NCBI RefSeq assembly: GCF_001949145.1
Contig: NW_019091423.1
Location: forward strand, 234,669 to 298,668
DNA from: Acanthaster planci
Taxonomy: Eukaryota; Echinodermata; Asteroidea; Valvatida; Acanthasteridae
Length of the DNA stretch: 64,000 nt
Direction of reading: 5' to 3'
Position 1 is the stretch's first letter; each line of letters begins with the position of its first letter. A model generated the notes under the pieces. That model was not told the origin of the DNA. It saw only the letters and a program-made list of their open reading frames with translations, and searched no databases. A program made the translations under genes and the position numbers. Below are positions 45,804 through 58,105 of this stretch, in pieces.

Positions 45804-45865
45804 CCGTAGCTCTGCTGACATTTCGTCCCGAATTCTCACTGGAAAAGCATTTAATTCACTCATGG
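45804..45865 (-). CDS. Unassigned coding exon (minus strand), possible start exon
   Basis: The minus strand shows a strong acceptor (CATTTCTCTTTTTGCAG), then CC-ATG and 20 open codons reading MSELNAFPVRIRDEMSAELR, ending at CTACGG|GTAAAG in phase 0. The ATG context is good and the residue mix looks like real protein. This would be the second exon of a gene with a non-coding first exon, or an internal exon. I do not recognise the family and found no partner exon that splices to it with confidence. Confidence 0.35.
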
Positions 45866-45999
45866 CTGCAAAAAGAGAAATGCTGAGGTGACGATTGATC
45901 ATTGCCATTAAATAACGTCAGTGCATACATGTACATGTACATGCAGTTTTGTTCAAGATCTTAACGATGAGAGAGTTGGATGCACGAATATATGTATGG

Positions 46000-48000
46000 G
46001 CGAATTAAGGGTACTCCATGATACCTACATGTATCTCTGAAGGAACTGTCTTCTCTGCTGGTACAGTACATGTGTGGGTACAATGTACGGGTAGGTGCTA
46101 TACTGCATGCATTATACACCTTGGCTTAGACAATATTATGATTTTAATTAAATCACTTGATTTAAAATTACCGGTACATTTCTTCGTGTGAATCCATTTT
46201 GTTAAATTTTGTAATAAATGAGTTATATAAAAGATCTGATACGCATGCAGCTAATTTGCTTGCTCTTGAATAGGTTATCTTCAATTTTTAAAAATAAAAA
46301 AATTGATTGAATTAAAAAGATCAGATTTAAAAATAAAAAAAAACCAGAACAAAAGATTGCCAACCCTGGAATTGTGGAAAAGCATTGAGTGAAAAGATGT
46401 ATTGGGCCTCAGTTTGCGGAAGTACATACAAGAGGATTTCTCAAGAAAAAAATCTTCACAAACATCACTATAAATGTAATAGTTTTAAAAATTAAATTCA
46501 CAGATCCTTTTCAGGAACTTCATACATGTACATGTAGATACATTGACAAGTTTTTATAAACTAATTGCTCTGTGGCATTTTAATATTTGGTTTTGCATTT
46601 TGTGTAAATCAGTGTAGCCTGAAATTTTGTCCGTTCTCGTGAAGAGCTACCACAGAAAAACAAGCTCTTTTTTTTTCTGACATCCAAAAATTGTGTGTGT
46701 ACTGTGCTAGTGTCACATGTATGTATACGTGTACAAGTACCCAGTGTACAATGGAAAAAGCCCATGTACCTTTTTTTTAGGGAGGGATATACATGTAGGG
46801 TTAGAAGACACTGGGTGGACCTCACACATGCCCACTGGCCCTCTCCGTAAAACAGCTTCAGGGGCATTTTGGGGTCAGGATTTCTACTGCAAAATGAAAA
46901 GGAACACTGTAGGAAGTCATCATCAAAAATCCATCTTGGAGGACTTAGTGGTATCCAAGTGGGAGAAAAAGCAGCATTTTCCCCACGTTTTCATAATCAC
47001 AGGAGAACAAAGCAGTGCCTACTCTACTGGTACATGTGAAACAAGTGGGCGTCACCATGTGTGTGTGGGGGGGTGACCACATTGCTCATTCCCTTTGTCA
47101 AATACATGTACCAGTAGTTGGAGGAGGTGTGCAATACATGTACATGTACATGTACCAGTAGTTGGAGGAGTATGATATCAATGTTCAGTTACATGTATGT
47201 GTACCTGACTTTGATGAGTATCAGTATATGTGATTGAACCCAATAGGCAACTACAACAGCTATGGGCATGAGTGTTGAGTACCCACTCCCCTTTTTATGG
47301 TAGTTTTATACCCTGAATCATCACCGTAAATTCTCAGACTTTTACATGTAGCATGGGGCACCTGGCTAGGGAAATGCAACTTTTTGCCTCGATCACGATG
47401 TCTGGTTGTCAGCAGTACTCAGGGTTCCACCATGGGTATCTGACTGTTTTGGAAATGGGTACCGGGTTCCCCAAAGTGTCTGAAATCAACCCACAAATGT
47501 AGAGTTTTATTGCTGGTTTAAAAACAAATTAACTCGGCATTGTTTCACATCATGTACTGGTAATGTAGACAGGTGTAGTCTGAAGTGAATGCATTGATTT
47601 ATCTCACCTACATGGACATGTAGGGGCATCTGGAAACACCAGTTGGCTGATAATCATCCAGAGATGTCAATTCCTTTGAGTTGAATATTTTGCAGACTGT
47701 ATCTCCTCACAGTATGTTCACTGCGGATATTGTACAGTTAGTGATGTGCGTTTACCTATTCTAATGCGCACAGCTGCTTCATGGAACATTGACAACCTCA
47801 TCAATGCATGAGCAGTCGTGTAGAAGAATGCATTGTAATGTGGGGAGAGTAATATGACCTAGCAATTTGAAACATTTTATTCAAGCTTGCCAAGCACGAT
47901 TTTATGAAACTATATTTCGTTTTTTAAGGGGGGGGGGAAGGCATTGATGGGACACGAGTTGACATGTACATTGGCTTCAATAGGGTCCAATCTGTTGACA
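46000..48000. other. No recognised gene
   Basis: AT-rich DNA with scattered TACATG arrays and a poly(G) run near 47929-47937. No exon with both a good acceptor and a good donor was seen. Confidence 0.4.
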
Positions 48001-48014
48001 TTAAAATAGCATTA

Positions 48015-48310
48015 TCTTACAATTGGCTACTAAAACTATGGTTGGCCGTACAAGAATTTTACACAATGTGTTAAGAATCCCTCGCAGCTACGGTACATGT
48101 ACATGTACATGTATCACAACACCAGATAATAAAAAATGCATACTACTAAATACTTGATGAAAACACAACCCTACTGCTATTTATAATCAATGAGACAAAT
48201 GTCCATTATGAATGAAATGGGGATAAAATCAAAACCAACCAACAGGTGATATTTCTGCAGACATTGGATGCCCATACAAGTTGTACATGTAGGCAAAATG
48301 AGAGTGGTCC
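48015..48310 (+). repeat. Dispersed repeat, copy 2 (pairs with 10440-10700), with TACATG insertion
   Basis: It follows the copy at 10440 block by block (CTAAAACTA.GTTGGCCGT, AATCAATG.GACAAAT, AAAACCAACC, GATATTTCTGC, GCCCATA). Between GCAGCTACGG and ATCACAACACCAGA (about 48093-48115) it carries a run of TACATG units that is absent at the same point in copy 1. Confidence 0.65.
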
Positions 48311-49450
48311 ATGTACAGGTGCTGTACATGTACCGCTATGTTGGTTGTGATTGGAAACCAGCATATGCTAGTACAGTACACTGTACATATCAACGCATTC
48401 TCCATTTTTATCGAACTGGTTGCCCTGAGTTCAAGAAGTGGGCTTAACCAGGGTCCGTGGTTAACTACATGTACATGTAAAATAACAAAAATCCACCGGA
48501 GCCTCCTCAAAAATTAAAATGTTCATGTCTACAGGGCACAACAGGGCGAGTGTGTGTTGCACGGAGAAGATTCTATTCTTTGACTCTTGTCACAAGTATA
48601 TGCACAGTATGTACATGGTACACACAGGAAAAAGGGTGTTTCCCTGTCCTCGGAGGTCCCTCTGTTGTCCTCAGTAGTGTCATTAAAGCTTAGTCCATAC
48701 AATGCTTTGTCCTTTGTGGTAGTTTTACAGTAAAATAGGGCAATGTGTGTTGACAGTAAGTTTATACATGTAACTAGTGTAGACCCACGACCTAAAGAGA
48801 TCCACAAAGGTATTAAACCATGTACAAGGCATAACTTTTCTGCTAACTGTTGAGCAGCTCCACGAAATCAGGCCCAGATGAAACCCTTTATTTAGGGGAT
48901 GGGCCATGTACAGTAGGGTTAGCTTGATGTTATATGATAGTTTTCAACTGTCTTATAAACAATAAGTTGGATTTAACCCCTCTTTTTTGTCATTAAATCA
49001 GCAAAACTTGGTGTTTTTTTCTGTTGGCTTTTGTCAATCTCCACCTGGGCTCTTCGCAAAAATTTATTGAAATCAGTCATCAATGAGGTAGCAAACAAAT
49101 CTTGGCAAAACTGTGACATCATAGGACAGACTCGACTTGTCAGACCAGAACGCATAGTTCCAGCAAGAAAGTTGATTGGTCCAAGCAAGTGACTCGCAGT
49201 GCACGGTGAAAAAAACGACGATAGTTACGTGCATGCTTCACTTTAAAACAGGATTTTTCAAACAAGCATAAGTGAATACAGCTATCGAATAGCCAGTGGT
49301 AGGACAATCACATTGTACATCTTTCAGAAAGACAAATTTTTATAATGGTGCAGGAAAAAATCATTAACAGTCAGTGTTCTTCCGAGGATGGATTTTTGAC
49401 GGGGGACCACAAAGCTTGCCATCCTTCCATCCTTGGAAAAAACTGTTTGC

Positions 49451-49659
49451 GGTACCCACTGCTACATGTACCGGTACATCTGCCTCGAACCAGCCAGCCG
49501 ACACCGGCAAGCTGGGTGGGGGAGTGGTTAAGCCCTCTGCACTAGTAAGCAGGAGGTCGTGGGTTTGAGTCCCTGCTGAGTACGCTTGTGGGTTTTCTCA
49601 CAAGCCTTCGGGGGAAACACTGAATATACAGTATTTTAATACACGTCGTCGGGAAGGGC
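49451..49659 (+). mobile_element. tRNA-derived SINE, copy 1
   Basis: The core (about 49511-49583) is tRNA-like. GTGGGGGAGTGGTTAAG provides box A and a D-arm, and CTGC..GCAG gives an anticodon stem. Box B is GGTTTGAGTCC (49562-49572), one base pair step from the GGTTCGANTCC consensus. The flanking GGTACCC.CTGCT, AGCCAGCCGAC.CCGGCAAGCT and the 3' part (CACTGAATATACAGTATT..AATACACGTCG..GGGAAGGG) are shared with the copy at 62123-62318. A 15-base ACATGTACCGGTACA segment is present here and absent there. Confidence 0.8.
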
Positions 49660-49687
49660 AAAAATCCCGAATGAGTCAGTTTTGTCG

Positions 49688-49923
49688 TCAATCCTCCGGG
49701 TCGCTGCCATGCCCGTGGCCAATAGCCTCGAGTTGCAAAATCTCTTCCTGAGTATATTCTGGTTCGAACTGAGAAGGCAGTATTTCTTGTGCCTCATCAG
49801 CTCCTTCAGTGTCACTTTCTTCGTCAAATGAATGAGATGAACATGACAACTGATCACTGTGATCAGAAAAAGTACCGTATCAACGCTGGAATTATCGTTG
49901 TTTGAATCTGACATGACGTACAT
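49688..49923 (-). pseudogene. Frameshifted acidic ORF, possibly transposon-derived (P2X7-like N-terminus)
   Basis: From ATG at 49923 or 49914 the frame reads MSDSNNDNSSVDTV, then shifts at a run of five A (49867-49871 on the plus strand). In the next frame it continues as DHSDQLSCSSHSFDEESDTE, then GADEAQEILPSQFEPEYTQE, and ends at TGA (49690-49688). Composition is coherent across the shift. The short FEPEYT motif within an acidic N-terminus recalls the P2X7-like/TE-associated proteins of marine invertebrates; this likeness is from memory and weak. The SINE at 49451-49659 lies immediately 3'. Confidence 0.4.
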
Positions 49924-49987
49924 TGCTTACATGTCAACAGGTTGTTGCGTAACAGTAAACAGTGACCGGATAAAGGACTCCGTCCTA

Positions 49988-49995
49988 TGACGTCA
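49988..49995. promoter_or_regulatory. Consensus CRE (TGACGTCA)
   Basis: A perfect CREB/ATF palindrome lies 65-75 bases upstream of the minus-strand ATG codons at 49923 and 49914. The spacing fits a core-promoter-proximal site for the frameshifted ORF, but activity is inference. Confidence 0.5.
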
Positions 49996-50129
49996 CAATT
50001 TCTCAGACAACTTTCGGTACCCGACGGCTGTTGTAAGCTTTTGCTCTGAGAAGGGAGCGAAATATGGTCATGAAAACTATAATTTTTAACATATCGGTGT
50101 TTTTTCTTGTTGTACATGTATGTATGTTT

Positions 50130-53100
50130 ATTTTATGTGTTGATGCATGTTGTACACGAAATCTTCCCAGCACGGCCCATCCCCTTTAACGTTATTCTAG
50201 TGCAAAGTATAGGCCAGCTAGCCCTGTACCAGGTATTTTTTTCTACATGTACATGTACATGGACAAAGATACCGTGTGTTCCTACTTCAAGGAAAGGTTC
50301 ACATACATGTACATGTATGTACATGTGTAAACATGCAATGCAAAGTGCATCCAGAAGGATACTGTATCTCATCAGGTTATGACAGGCTCTGATTATCTCT
50401 AATCCAGGAATCAATACGCACAACAAGAGAAATTTCCCAGTCCTCTAGGAAAGTGCACATAATTATAAATAAGATATGACGTTATTACATGTACAATGTA
50501 CAATGTCTTACCAGTTAGTCTGTTATCTTTGTTTCTGAATTATTGCTTGTGAATTTCATTTGTGTATATGTACATGAGTAACTCTCAAGTTGAAAGCTTA
50601 CAAGTAAGCTCTCAAGCTCTCAAATTGAAAATTAAATGACTACTTGTCCATGTGTACATATACATGTACCAGCACATCTGTCAAAGAGGTAGACACGTGT
50701 GTAGCCCTGTAGAAATCATGCATGTACATGTATTTGTCTTGAGATATTTCCCGTAGCTGCTGTCCACATCCACAGTAAATCCTTCTTCAACACAAATTTA
50801 GCATATTTTGTATCCTGTCTTGTGGACGAATGTCACTTCAGATAAATTTTTAATTCAATGCCTTCATACACTCCAAATATGTAACGATACCAGTAGGTAT
50901 CCGTGTACATTGACGTGAATAACTTCATACTGTACATGTATGTGTACTGTACGTATACATGTACATGTACATGTGCACAAAAAAGTCATTGCAGTGTCAA
51001 TGTATGATATATTGTCAACTGCAAACATTTACATGTACATGTACCGGCACATGCATGTACATGTATCTAGAAAGTTATTCATGTGTACATGTACATGTAC
51101 ATGTACGTTCGCATTTCAACAAGATATTATCCCACAATTGCTAATGAATGGGAGTATTGTGCAACTTTTCACTCACATGTAAATGTAAGAAAACTATCTG
51201 ACATCTCTGTCTGGCATTTCTCTTTGAAATGTGTGCTTTTTAACTGAAAATGTCTCAGCTTTTCCTGACAAATGAGGGTGCTTTTGCTGTGAGGTCATTA
51301 CAGGAAGAAACAGTGCATTATGGGAATTTTCTTTTCAGATTGTTAAACCAAAATTTGCTGATATACATATGTAGCAAATAATTATGATCTATGCACTTTG
51401 CTCTTTGGCATGTTATCATTGAACCAAAATAGCAACAGAGCACCAAGGCAGAAGTGTACATGTATGTAATTTAAGCAGTGAAGTACATCTACATGTACTA
51501 AGAGTAAGAATTTACGTTTAATTTGAAAACTTTTGCATACTGTTTAAACGTTTAGATGTTTTAGGCCACCGTCTACGTTGTACCTCGGTGTTTTTGTATG
51601 CTTACTGTAATTACATGTATATGTACATGCACATGTACATGTATACACATACCAGTATGTATACATGTATGTATGTGTAAAATGTAAATTTGATTTTATT
51701 TACCGTCTGAAAATTTTTAATTTTACTTTCTGACCAACTTAAAAATGATACGTGTACATGCAGAGTTGCAGGGAATTCCTGACCTGCTGAAGTTGTGTTC
51801 TAAAAATTCCTACCTGACCACTGACACTGTACTGTACATGTACACGTGTTTTGGGGCAGGCTAATTCCCCTCTGCACTCACAGTTCTCCTGGTTGGATCT
51901 TGACCAAACCCTTGAACCCAACTCCTCTATCTGGTCATGTTTGCAATCAGATTGGCTGATCTGCCCCCCAGTGGTTTTGCAAGCAACCGTGATTGGGAGC
52001 ACAAATTGACAATTTCAATCTGTTTCCCGGTAATGAAAAAGAAAAGAGTTCCAGAAGTGTGGGCAAGCTGAAGACATCTTTTTTGATTTCGAGTCATACT
52101 GGTATATTTTGTCCATGTTGAAATGAAAATATACATGTACATGTACATTTTACATGTACATGTAGGTCCATGATTATGATAACTAAAATAATTATATGCA
52201 ACAAAATTAACCACAAATTGTGACATGTAGATTTATTTTACTATTGCCCTGGACAACATGAATTATGCATGCCACGTACATGTATTTCACTTCAAGTGTT
52301 ACTGTTGTGCTGCATATTAAAATACCGGTACATGTTTTCTGTCTGTTATGAAAATCGGAGTACCTGTTTTTGAGACTGCAGTGAGAATCAGAGAAATAAA
52401 CGTGGAAAAGTAGCATTTGGATACAATATTTAATTGCATTCCAAAAGTGCAGTTTCAAGTTGTTACTTGAAGACAGCTGATGCATATGCCAGGCAAAAAA
52501 GGCCACAAGATGCTCTCAAGAGCGCTGGACCCCAGTCTTGAAACTCAACAATCTAGACCACCTGCTGTGGTGGGAATGTGGTATGAATAACCAAATGTTT
52601 GAGAATTAAATCTCATAGAAGGTCAAATGTTCAATTATTCATATTGATGCAGCCTTGCCGCCTGCTTTATTGTAAATAGTCAACAATCAACATTTGGCCA
52701 TGTGCGTGAACGTGTACAGGTATGTACATGTACATGTACATTTTGAATGTTCATGTATGTGGGTACCAGCTTCTTTATGGTAAATAATTTGCTTCTCGTA
52801 GTCTGAGTGGTCATTTGGGGACAATGAAGATTGATTGGGAAGATGCATTGAATGCAAAGAGTGGATTCGTGATTACTTTAAATTCTCCCTTGTGTGCTCA
52901 GTGTACCGCTACGTGCCTGTTAAGAGTAATGAATTTTATTCTGCCAGAAGGCTTTATCGATAACTTAATGCTGAGCAGCATGTGTACGGTACATACCGGT
53001 ACATGTATGTACATGTACATGTACAGATGCATGTACATGTATAGAGGAATGCATTTTCCAATGCCTCTTATGAGTATATGTACATGTAACGGTATATGCG

Positions 53101-54690
53101 TGAACAATTTGTCTTGAAAATTAACCTGTCAATTTAGTGCTGAACTGTGATCCACCACAACATCAAATACAGTTCACATCATGTACATGTACATACATGT
53201 ACGTACCGTTACATTCAATAGTTTAATTGAGAAATTGATGTTGTCAAACATACTCTCATTTACATGTACATGTACATGTAACTAAAGGTAATTTAAAGAA
53301 TTGACTTTAAATTATCAGGGAATGTTCACATACTGTACATACATGTATGTACCAAAAGAGTATTGTGTTACATGTCTTTGGGCTCATTTGAAGTGATTGC
53401 TATTGTTTCTGTTTTGCACATATATTTAGGGTAATTTTGTGAAAGTACCCAGTAAAAGAACTTACGGTAGGTTAAAGAATGATGTACCGTATGGTGTTAT
53501 GTATGTTAATGTATCAATAGTTTGTGGCTTACATGTACATAACTGTAACTTACATTGTACGCCGGTACATGTCATAAGACTGTGTCCTGCAGTCATCGGG
53601 GAAAAAGTCCAACCAAAGAGTGTAAAAACAAGTGTTTGTAATTGAAGTCATTTTGAAACCAAGTGAAAAAAGAAAAAACAAATGATCAGATGTTTTATTT
53701 CATCACGTTCATCAACATAAATAACAGAGAGCAAGCAACTGGCAAAAAGGGACCTGAAGATGCAGTAGATGACTGACTGCCACATCAGTTGCGTTAGTGG
53801 GACAGTGAGAGTAATAACAGTCTGCCACTTCTTGAGCACTGCCATATATATCCTTTTTACATGTGTAAAATGTACATGTACTGGTACATGTACAATGTAT
53901 CATCATTCAATCTACAACTTACGAGTGAAACCACATATTGTACATGTACTGTGTGTACTTCCGCCCATTTGTGACTGTAAATCAGGAGTAATTGTTGGTA
54001 TACAGTTTCCAATGCTGTGATTTCACTCCAGTGTCACAGTGTTTTTACATACATGTATGTAGTATCCGTCGGTACATACTACATGCACATGTACATTGTA
54101 CATGTTCCTCCTACAGTTTTGTAATTGTTAAATTAGAAACCATCATTGTATCAGAAATAATAATTGTGTTTGTGGGCCAAACTACGTATCAAGTCTTAGT
54201 CATGCATGTACTTGTTAATGTACATGTACAAGTACATGTACATGTATACAGGTACCTGAACAGTAGCTCTCTGTGGAGTTGCTCATATCATATTAAATGA
54301 ACTGTTCTCTTTTTGCCGTGGATTTGGAACTCTGCATGATTTATTCTACTCATGTTTCAGTTGGTTCAAAAAAGTTCTTTGGAAAAAGCAAGCTTTGAAA
54401 GCATTTTGTGTAGTTTTTGCTCTGCAGCACGGCAAGAAAATACCAACATGTAAAAGCACTGTTGTCACCAAATCATGTGGAGGTACATGTACATGTATTA
54501 CAAGGATACATGTTCATGTACAACTTGCACGATTTTTTTTATGTGTGTAAATAAACTTCCCAGATACCGTAAATTCACAAAATTGTCTGCTTCAGCTATG
54601 AGAAGATTAAAAAAAGGGAAGGGGGTGTGTCTTAAAAGATTAGAGTTTGTTATCCGCCCTGAGTTGAAGTGCGCTCCCAAGCCGGCAAAA
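50130..54690. other. Gene-free, microsatellite-rich stretch
   Basis: TACATG arrays recur throughout, for example at 50944-50975, 51028-51066, 51083-51106, 52131-52165, 53004-53040 and 53261-53281. Candidate acceptors exist, for example TTTTCTTTTCAG near 51339, but no exon with coherent coding was recognised. Confidence 0.45.
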
Positions 54691-54699
54691 GGTTGTAAT

Positions 54700-54890
54700 T
54701 TTTCCAAGTTCTTGTACGCATTCTGCATATATACGCAAAGACCACGCATTAAGAAATAAATTCATGACGTGTATTCAGCATGCTGCACGTCAAACACACC
54801 ATTGATCTCCATTATACATGTGAACACGTCCCTATGCGGTGAGTACCAAAAAAAATGCCCTGTTTTGTTCTGCTCAGAGCGGACTGGTAC
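54700..54890 (+). repeat. Dispersed repeat, copy 2 (pairs with 7170-7335)
   Basis: It contains TTCTTGTACGCATTCTGCAT, CCCTATGCGGTGAGTACCAAA and CCTGTTTTGTTCTGCTCAGAG then CGGA, in the same order as the copy at 7170. Confidence 0.6.
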
Positions 54891-55880
54891 TACATGTACC
54901 CTCCCTACATGTAGTTCAGGAGTGGGTGGTTCCCTAGGTGTTAATTTGTACTTTCAAGACTTAAAACATGGTCAGGCTCTTCATTACTGTACATACATGT
55001 ACATTATACTAAGCTTAGATGTACTTGTGCAGTCATCAGTGGCTTGAAGGTTAATTGGTTGACAATTTCCTATTATCATTTCAGGTGTCTTGTATGGGAC
55101 ACATACATGCACATGTACTTTACTTACACATGGATACTGTCCCAATTACCGGTACATGGACATCAAGTCTTTTTAGGGGTCATAAATTTTTGAAACATTT
55201 ACATGTACATGTAGGAGCATACTAAATGTACCGTTACACTGGTCAGGGAGGGTTAACAGCATTGTTTTTTCCAAAACTGTGAGAATGCGGACCGTCATTT
55301 TTGTGAACTCTTGTGAGAGAGGGAAGGGTTAAAGGAAAAGTGTGGATTGTTTTCTTCATTTGTGAAAGTGAAAAAGGAAATGGACGATGACCTCTTATAT
55401 TCAAGTACATGTCGCAGGCATGCGCATACATGTACATGTACATGTACATGTATCAGTATGCTTCTTTCCCTAACGTCTACTTACATGTACATGTACATGT
55501 ATGCACCGGGTACCCCATTACACTGGCAGCGGATGCCGGGAAGGAGGAGGGGGTTGGCCCCAACTTTCTCAACTTGGGGGACATTCCCCCCTCCCACTTT
55601 TTGCAGTTCCTATAATGGGGTAGGGCTCAATGCTTCGGCCTTTACCTGTACACGTACATGTACATGTACCTGATGGTTTCACAACTCTCCCCCTCCCTCC
55701 CACTTCTTTCTGCCACCGTTGCAAACACGTACATGTACCAGGTATGTTAAGTGGGTGCATCACACGTCTATGGTCCATACAGTATGGTTACATTGAGAAA
55801 CAATGCACTGGCAGTGTATTAGAACCATCCCCTTGTTTACATGTACCATACGTAATGTGACTGCACTTATACTCCTCATC

Positions 55881-55939
55881 TTAACCCTAACCGTCCTCAG
55901 TCCTCCAACGGGTGAAGGATTGAGGACTGTTAGGGTTAA
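55881..55939. repeat. Inverted repeat with TTAGGG-type ends
   Basis: TTAACCCTAACCGTCCTCAG then TCCTCC is followed, after a short loop, by AAGGATTGAGGACTGTTAGG then GTTAA, its near-perfect reverse complement. The outer ends contain CCCTAA and TTAGGG, the animal telomere hexamer, though only one unit each. Confidence 0.8.
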
Positions 55940-56221
55940 CGGGGATGGAGCAGTGGCTTAGGTAGTTCTTATGAATTATACTAATACGCCTGGCAATCTC
56001 TGACAATGCATGTACAATATGTTGACCCTCGACGGGAGCCCAATGCACCGTCAGATATCCCAACCGAGCTGTGTTTGGCACTTTAATTACTCTTTAATGT
56101 TTTTACGGGCAGATAGAGTGCACCAGCAGGCAGGTGGGCTGTATAATGGATAGCAAGACATCAACCGTTGTCGTGTGGGAAGGACGACAGTTAGTGCACG
56201 GCTTATGATGCCATCAGCAGG

Positions 56222-56266
56222 ATGATGGGCTGGACGCGGTTACTGTTGAACGCCCACATCAGAATG
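56222..56266 (+). CDS. Probable DIPK1/FAM69-like gene, coding exon 1
   Basis: The start region reads MMGWTRLLLNAHIRM and ends at AGAATG|GTGAGT in phase 0, which joins directly to the phase-0 exon at 63304. A short basic N-terminal exon before the membrane anchor is the layout of vertebrate DIPK1A/B. Two ATGs stand side by side (56222 and 56225), and upstream ATGs exist in the presumed 5'UTR. The link to exon 2 across 7 kb is inference. Confidence 0.45.
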
Positions 56267-57589
56267 GTGAGTGTACATGTATATGTACTGACCTGTTTTG
56301 TAGAGGGAGAGCTCATGAGACTGTATCAGTGTGCAGTGGACCATTGCAGTGTGCATGAGGCAGTTGTATAAAGTACATACATGTATACAGTCACTGGTAG
56401 AATGGGTTTAATGAACCATCACAAATCACTCCTGGGTGCTTCCCTGCTCCAGATATGTACATGTGTAATGTACATGTACTTACATGTAGTATCAGTACTT
56501 TCTGCAAGTTTGCATGCATGCATTGTTGGGGCGGAGGCTTGGAAGGAGAGAACTAAAGTGCTTTGACAGAGTGTGAAGATGCCTAGAATGTGGGTGGTAG
56601 CTCGGACAGGCCATTCGCCACACAGAGTACTACTAAATGGAAAATTACATGGAAGAAAATGTGGAGTAAGTACATTAAGGATTTACCCAGCCATCGATGG
56701 CAATTCCTCAGCCATTGCTGTGATGCCTTTCAAAAATGCCCATTTTTAACGGCAGTGACTTGCCGTACCTTTCAAGAGTGTTGCTGTCGTGCTGACCCAT
56801 ACCCTCAAGTCCTGACAAGGCCGACCGCTGAACTTTGCAGGCAACACCTTATTTTTAGAGAGCTTATTTTTGTTCCTCGATGTCAAAACATATACATGTA
56901 ATGGTACATGTGTGATGATGATTGCACATGGATCCACACGTGTAGGCCCTATACCGGTACGTTGTACAGCTACATGTACACGCATAAGTACATGTACATG
57001 TAATTTGCTAGAAACAGTGCGCACTGCACAGCAAGCGTCAGTTGCTAACCTTCACTGGTGTCTGCCCAAAATCGAAGTGTCATTTTCAATATACATGTAC
57101 ATGCACCGGTATGCATTCGCATGCACCAGCTAACTCACATTGTAGCTTAATGCCCACTTCCTATAATAGGCCTATAACATAAAGAATAAGCAAGCCTTTC
57201 TGTTGATTAATAAAATTTAACCGTCAAGGAAACAGAGAAAAGACTACAGTCTGAATAATTTTTACTTACTGACTTAGAATATGTTTATTTACGTCTTTTT
57301 TTAAACAATGTCCCATTTGCAAAAGTGCCTCGCTACCCTATGCAGTACTTGTACTATTGCCTTGAAGCCCTTTAATAATTCTGAAAATTGCATTGGTGCC
57401 CTGCTTTTTTATACAAAGTCAAGGCAAAACTTGCTATGCCCCTATTATGCTTTAGTATCAGGGCTGTTTACCAGCGCTTAGTCTGCTGCATACAAAGGGC
57501 GTTTTTGAAATGAGTGGATTCGGCTTGGACTTTGCTTTCTCTGGTTCCATCCATTTTAAAGAAACGTTTTAACCACTTTGCGCCGTTGG

Positions 57590-58105
57590 CAGTTACCAAT
57601 GTTGATGATGCTTGGGCTGGATAATTATCGTTTTTTTTCTGCTTTCAAAATTTTTTAACAATTCCGAACTTCATTTACTGGGCATTCACACTCACACAAA
57701 GGACTGTCTGGTTTCTGCTCTAATCTGACAGACAACATGTATTGATGCTGGAATATATCAGCCAGGCCTGCTGCCTTGTAAAAAGAGCCCAGATTGTGTG
57801 GTGTTACGTGATTTTCTTTTGTTCACAAACCTGGCACAGTGCGCTGCTGACCTCTTTTCGATAGGGGCCAAATTAGCATGCAGCGGTGCTGTGTGGCTCA
57901 TCGCTGCATTGGTGGAACGCTTTTATCCCCGGTGGTAATCTGATCGCGCTAAATTCCCAAAACTGTGGTATACTGTTTTAAAACACGGCTGGATTGTCTC
58001 CACTGTTGAGAGTGAAAAAATGTTGGTAATGCCCAGCAGCCTGGTCTTTTGTTACAAGTACGGTCTTTTGTTACAAGGCCCAGTTCCCTTTGTCTGAAGC
58101 GAAAT
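57590..58105 (+). repeat. Dispersed repeat, copy 2 (pairs with 18520-19060)
   Basis: It aligns in order with the copy in the FUBP intron: CTTCATTTACTGG, GACTGTCTGGTTTCTGCTCT, GCCTGCTGCCTTGTAAAAAG, GGTGGTAATCTGATCGCGCT, CCCAGCAGCCTGGTCTTTTG and ACAAGGCCCAGTTC. It lies in the inferred intron of the DIPK1-like gene. Confidence 0.75.

Noticed and set aside
49511-49583. Functional tRNA gene
   Set aside because: Box A and box B are present, but the acceptor stem does not pair cleanly and the same body is part of a longer repeat found again at 62123-62318. It is a tRNA-derived SINE.
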